A stretch of 7,335 bases of DNA from Prolixibacteraceae bacterium. Its GTDB lineage: Bacteria > Bacteroidota > Bacteroidia > Bacteroidales > Prolixibacteraceae. The notes beneath the pieces were generated by a model that had not been told where the DNA came from, ran no database searches, and saw only the letters and a program-made list of their open reading frames with translations. Below, piece after piece: positions 6,247 through 7,335 of the stretch. How positions within the stretch are numbered: the stretch's first letter is position 1; every line of letters starts with the position of its first letter. A program made the translations under genes and the position numbers. The DNA lies in contig JAFGDX010000067.1 of NCBI GenBank assembly GCA_016931875.1, forward strand, positions 1 to 7,335, given 5' to 3'.

Positions 6247-6279
6247 CAAATATAAAGCTTTTTCGCTGGCCGGGGTAAA
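6247..6279 (-). promoter_or_regulatory. Promoter of fabD
   Basis: On the minus strand TATATTTG (6254 down to 6247) matches TAnnTTTG at all eight positions. TTTA (6279-6276) lies 21 bp upstream as a three-of-four -33 element. Transcription would start near 6240, 17 bp before the ATG. This is among the best promoter matches in the window. Confidence 0.62.
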
Positions 6280-6292
6280 TTTGATATTGCAG

Positions 6293-6305
6293 GGGAAGTC
6301 TTCCC
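6293..6305. repeat. GGGAAG-T-CTTCCC palindrome upstream of the fabD promoter
   Basis: A perfect dyad with 6-bp arms and one central base lies 13 bp upstream of the -33 element of fabD and downstream of the VTT gene stop. No T-tract follows on either strand, so it does not look like an intrinsic terminator. It could be an operator for fabD or a small RNA stem. Confidence 0.4.
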
Positions 6306-6343
6306 GGCAAAATTAATCCGGAAGAAATGTTTCCCTGAAAGTT

Positions 6344-6874
6344 TTAAAAAATCAGACTTAAAACGATGTATTTCAGTACCAGACCGAACAAACTGTAAAT
6401 CAGAAGATGACGCAACCTGTATTTTAACATCCCTGCTACCAGCGCAATAACCGGTGATGAAAGCGGAAAAAAATTGAAGACAAATATGGTGAGGTTGCCG
6501 TATTTCCGAATATATTTTTCGGCTTTTATCAGTCGTTTCTCTCCCACAAAGCTGTGTATAAATTTTAAGCTGAACGAAAAGCCAATGAAATAATCGATCA
6601 ATTGTGCAACAAATGCTGTACTCAGGGCAATGCCAATCAGTTTTGCCTCTTCGTAAAACGACAGATAATACACAAATGCCATTTCAACCGGCATCAGCAG
6701 GAAAAAGAGGTAGCCAGCAAAATGAACAAGCCCGAATGAAAACATACTGTCGCTTTTCCCCTCGTAAATTTCGCGTCCCACCGTAAATGATATAATAAGA
6801 ACGGCCACCAGAACGGTGACACAAAAAATAATAATTTTTGAACGTTTTGTTTTATCGGCAATATTTATATTCAT
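6344..6874 (-). CDS. DedA/VTT-domain-like integral membrane protein
   Basis: The 176-residue protein has about five hydrophobic segments (roughly 13-33, 44-70, 77-100, 127-150 and 156-175). The order of motifs resembles the VTT (DedA/SNARE-associated) fold: an acidic residue after Pro in the first re-entrant region (MPVEMAFVY, Glu64), AQLIDYFIGF (90-99) and KYGNLTIFVFNFFPL followed by ALVAGML near the end. DedA proteins are inner-membrane proteins implicated in lipid flipping and membrane potential. The arginines usually found in the FxxRFxPxxR motif are replaced here (Asn134 and Ser139/Ser140 in FNFFPLSSP), so it belongs to a divergent branch and may not share the proton-coupled activity. 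It is on the same strand as fabD, 120 bp upstream, and has its own promoter-like sequence. Identification rests on motif order and topology, so family is likely and function open. Confidence 0.7.
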   Translation of the reverse strand: MNINIADKTKRSKIIIFCVTVLVAVLIISFTVGREIYEGKSDSMFSFGLVHFAGYLFFLLMPVEMAFVYYLSFYEEAKLIGIALSTAFVAQLIDYFIGFSFSLKFIHSFVGEKRLIKAEKYIRKYGNLTIFVFNFFPLSSPVIALVAGMLKYRLRHLLIYSLFGLVLKYIVLSLIF

Positions 6875-6924
6875 TCAGTTTTAGCTTAGCAGAACATACA
6901 AAGTTGACTCTTTTAATTCATATT

Positions 6925-6956
6925 CAAAGCTAAATTTTGGTGTTCCTATAAAAAAA
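6925..6956 (-). promoter_or_regulatory. Candidate promoter of the VTT membrane-protein gene
   Basis: On the minus strand TAGCTTTG (6932 down to 6925) matches TAnnTTTG at all eight positions. An A-run at 6952-6958 gives only TTTT for the -33 element at the right spacing. An overlapping alternative uses CAACTTTG (6906-6899) with TTTG (6928-6925) but an 18-bp spacer. Either would give a leader of about 20-45 nt before ATG 6872-6874. Confidence 0.45.
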
Positions 6957-7022
6957 ATTAATCGACAAACCCGGTAATTAAGAGGGTGAACCACATTGTG
7001 GGCAATGATTAAAACTAATTTT

Positions 7023-7046
7023 GGGAGCTGAAGTCCGGTTCCTCCC
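7023..7046 (+). repeat. Hairpin GGGAG / CTCCC with inner GAA / TTC stem
   Basis: GGGAG (7023-7027) pairs with CTCCC (7042-7046). After a 2-nt bulge (CT), GAA (7030-7032) pairs with TTC (7039-7041) and closes a six-base loop GTCCGG. The left strand of this stem also belongs to a competing pair: GCTGAAG (7027-7033) complements CTTCAGC (7087-7093). No T-tract follows, so it is not a terminator. Read on plus strand; the minus-strand equivalent is equally possible. Confidence 0.45.
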
Positions 7047-7153
7047 TGCTCATATTTGCTGTTTCCCGGTAAAATTAATAATGTAGCTTCAGCCATTTTG
7101 AACGGAGAAACTGCCGAAAGAGACCTGTAGTTTTCCCCATAATCACAGGAAAA

Positions 7154-7186
7154 TTTGAATATATAATACGTATTAAAATAATATTT
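7154..7186 (+). promoter_or_regulatory. Weak promoter candidate for the right-edge gene
   Basis: TTTG (7154-7157), a 21-bp spacer and TAATATTT (7179-7186, six of eight positions) form a weak Bacteroidota-type promoter. The first TAATACGTATTA palindrome (7164-7175) lies within the spacer, where a bound repressor would block polymerase. Confidence 0.28.
7164..7178. promoter_or_regulatory. Operator-like palindrome, copy 1 (TAATACGTATTA)
   Basis: A perfect 12-bp palindrome (7164-7175) followed by AAA. The full 15-base string TAATACGTATTAAAA is repeated identically at 7207-7221. This is the form of a dimeric transcription-factor site; the regulator cannot be named from sequence. Confidence 0.55.
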
Positions 7187-7206
7187 ATACCTGTTAAAAA
7201 TAAATC

Positions 7207-7221
7207 TAATACGTATTAAAA
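7207..7221. promoter_or_regulatory. Operator-like palindrome, copy 2 (TAATACGTATTA)
   Basis: An identical second copy in the same orientation, offset 43 bp from the first, about four helical turns, so both would face the same side of the helix. It lies 56 bp before the first ATG of the right-edge reading frame. Confidence 0.55.
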
Positions 7222-7277
7222 ACTTCTTCAATACTTATAAAAACAAAAATAGCAAAGGTGATTCTATGTGAGTCATA

Positions 7278-7335
7278 ATGTGTATGTACATGAAACCACA
7301 TCAGGAAAAACAGTTAATCAAGCTTACTTTTTTTG
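7278..7335 (+). CDS. Possible start of an unidentified protein, truncated by the window end
   Basis: An open frame begins after a TGA at 7269-7271 and runs off the right edge. Three in-frame ATGs (7278, 7284, 7290) are available; 7290 gives MKPHQEKQLIKLTFF, a more usual N-terminus than MCMYMKPH. Only about 15-19 codons are visible, so no function can be given. The support is positional: it lies just downstream of the paired palindromes and a weak promoter. Confidence 0.3.
   Translation, partial: MCMYMKPHQEKQLIKLTFF

Larger units (their letters stand above)
6875..7277. other. Largely non-coding region with a structured GC-richer island and paired palindromes
   Basis: About 400 bp separate the VTT gene start from a probable gene at the right edge. 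The outer parts are very AT-rich. The core, about 6970-7145, is GC-richer and holds several hairpins and inverted repeats listed separately. A 116-codon minus-strand open frame (6881-7231) crosses the whole region, but its N-terminal third is translated AT-rich DNA overlapping the palindromes, and its product has no recognised domain, so I do not call it a gene. The island could be a non-coding RNA, a leader or a relic. Confidence 0.5.

Noticed and set aside
7020..7050. Group II intron domain V-like sequence (GTCCGGTTC)
   Set aside because: The matching GAGCCGG half of the helix and the catalytic triad are absent, and no reverse transcriptase is present.
6881..7231. 116-codon minus-strand frame as a normal protein gene
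   Set aside because: The first third is translated AT-rich DNA that overlaps the paired palindromes, no domain is recognised, and a VTT promoter-like sequence lies inside it. Kept only as a low-level finding.
1..7335. CRISPR arrays, tRNA or rRNA genes, insertion sequences
   Set aside because: No regularly spaced repeats, cloverleaf, rRNA-like stretch, transposase or terminal inverted repeats were recognised on reading.

Overview
The window looks like chromosomal DNA of a Bacteroidota bacterium, most likely an anaerobic or facultative member near the Bacteroidales/Marinilabiliales. The support is moderate AT richness, A-rich leaders with almost no Shine-Dalgarno sequences, several gene starts preceded by TTTG / TAnnTTTG promoter-like pairs (the Bacteroidota sigma-A type), and signal peptides of Bacteroidota style. 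A high-molecular-weight rubredoxin fits a low-oxygen lifestyle. The genus cannot be named from sequence alone.

Left part (1-2377): two secreted beta-propeller proteins of sugar-lactonase type are transcribed divergently from a 111-bp region. They are a 7-bladed lactonase (6-phosphogluconolactonase-like, cut by the window edge) on the minus strand and an SMP-30/gluconolactonase-like protein on the plus strand. The latter is followed after 24 bp by a small protein with two CDGSH iron-sulfur motifs. Converging on it, 21 bp away, is a flavin reductase-rubredoxin fusion of the Hrb type, a soluble electron carrier.

Middle part (2378-5335): a 329-bp gene-free gap precedes a secreted alpha/beta hydrolase of the prolyl-oligopeptidase (S9) type with a short coiled coil in front. 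After 131 bp holding overlapping inverted repeats and a candidate promoter comes an orphan NtrC-type sigma-54 response regulator (REC, AAA+, Fis HTH). No partner histidine kinase is in the window. A strong bidirectional terminator separates it from the converging fabD.

Right part (5336-7335, mostly minus strand): fabD (malonyl-CoA:ACP transacylase, housekeeping fatty-acid synthesis) has its own clear promoter, and upstream of it lies a DedA/VTT-type membrane protein with another promoter-like pair. The last 460 bp are largely non-coding: a GC-richer island with several hairpins, two identical 15-bp copies of a TAATACGTATTA palindrome 43 bp apart, and the probable start of a plus-strand gene running off the end.

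Most genes are ordinary. The least explained parts are the right-hand intergenic region (structured island plus paired operator-like sites), the overlapping dyads before the sigma-54 regulator, and the rubredoxin fusion with an internal Met at its domain junction. No mobile element, CRISPR array, tRNA or rRNA was recognised.
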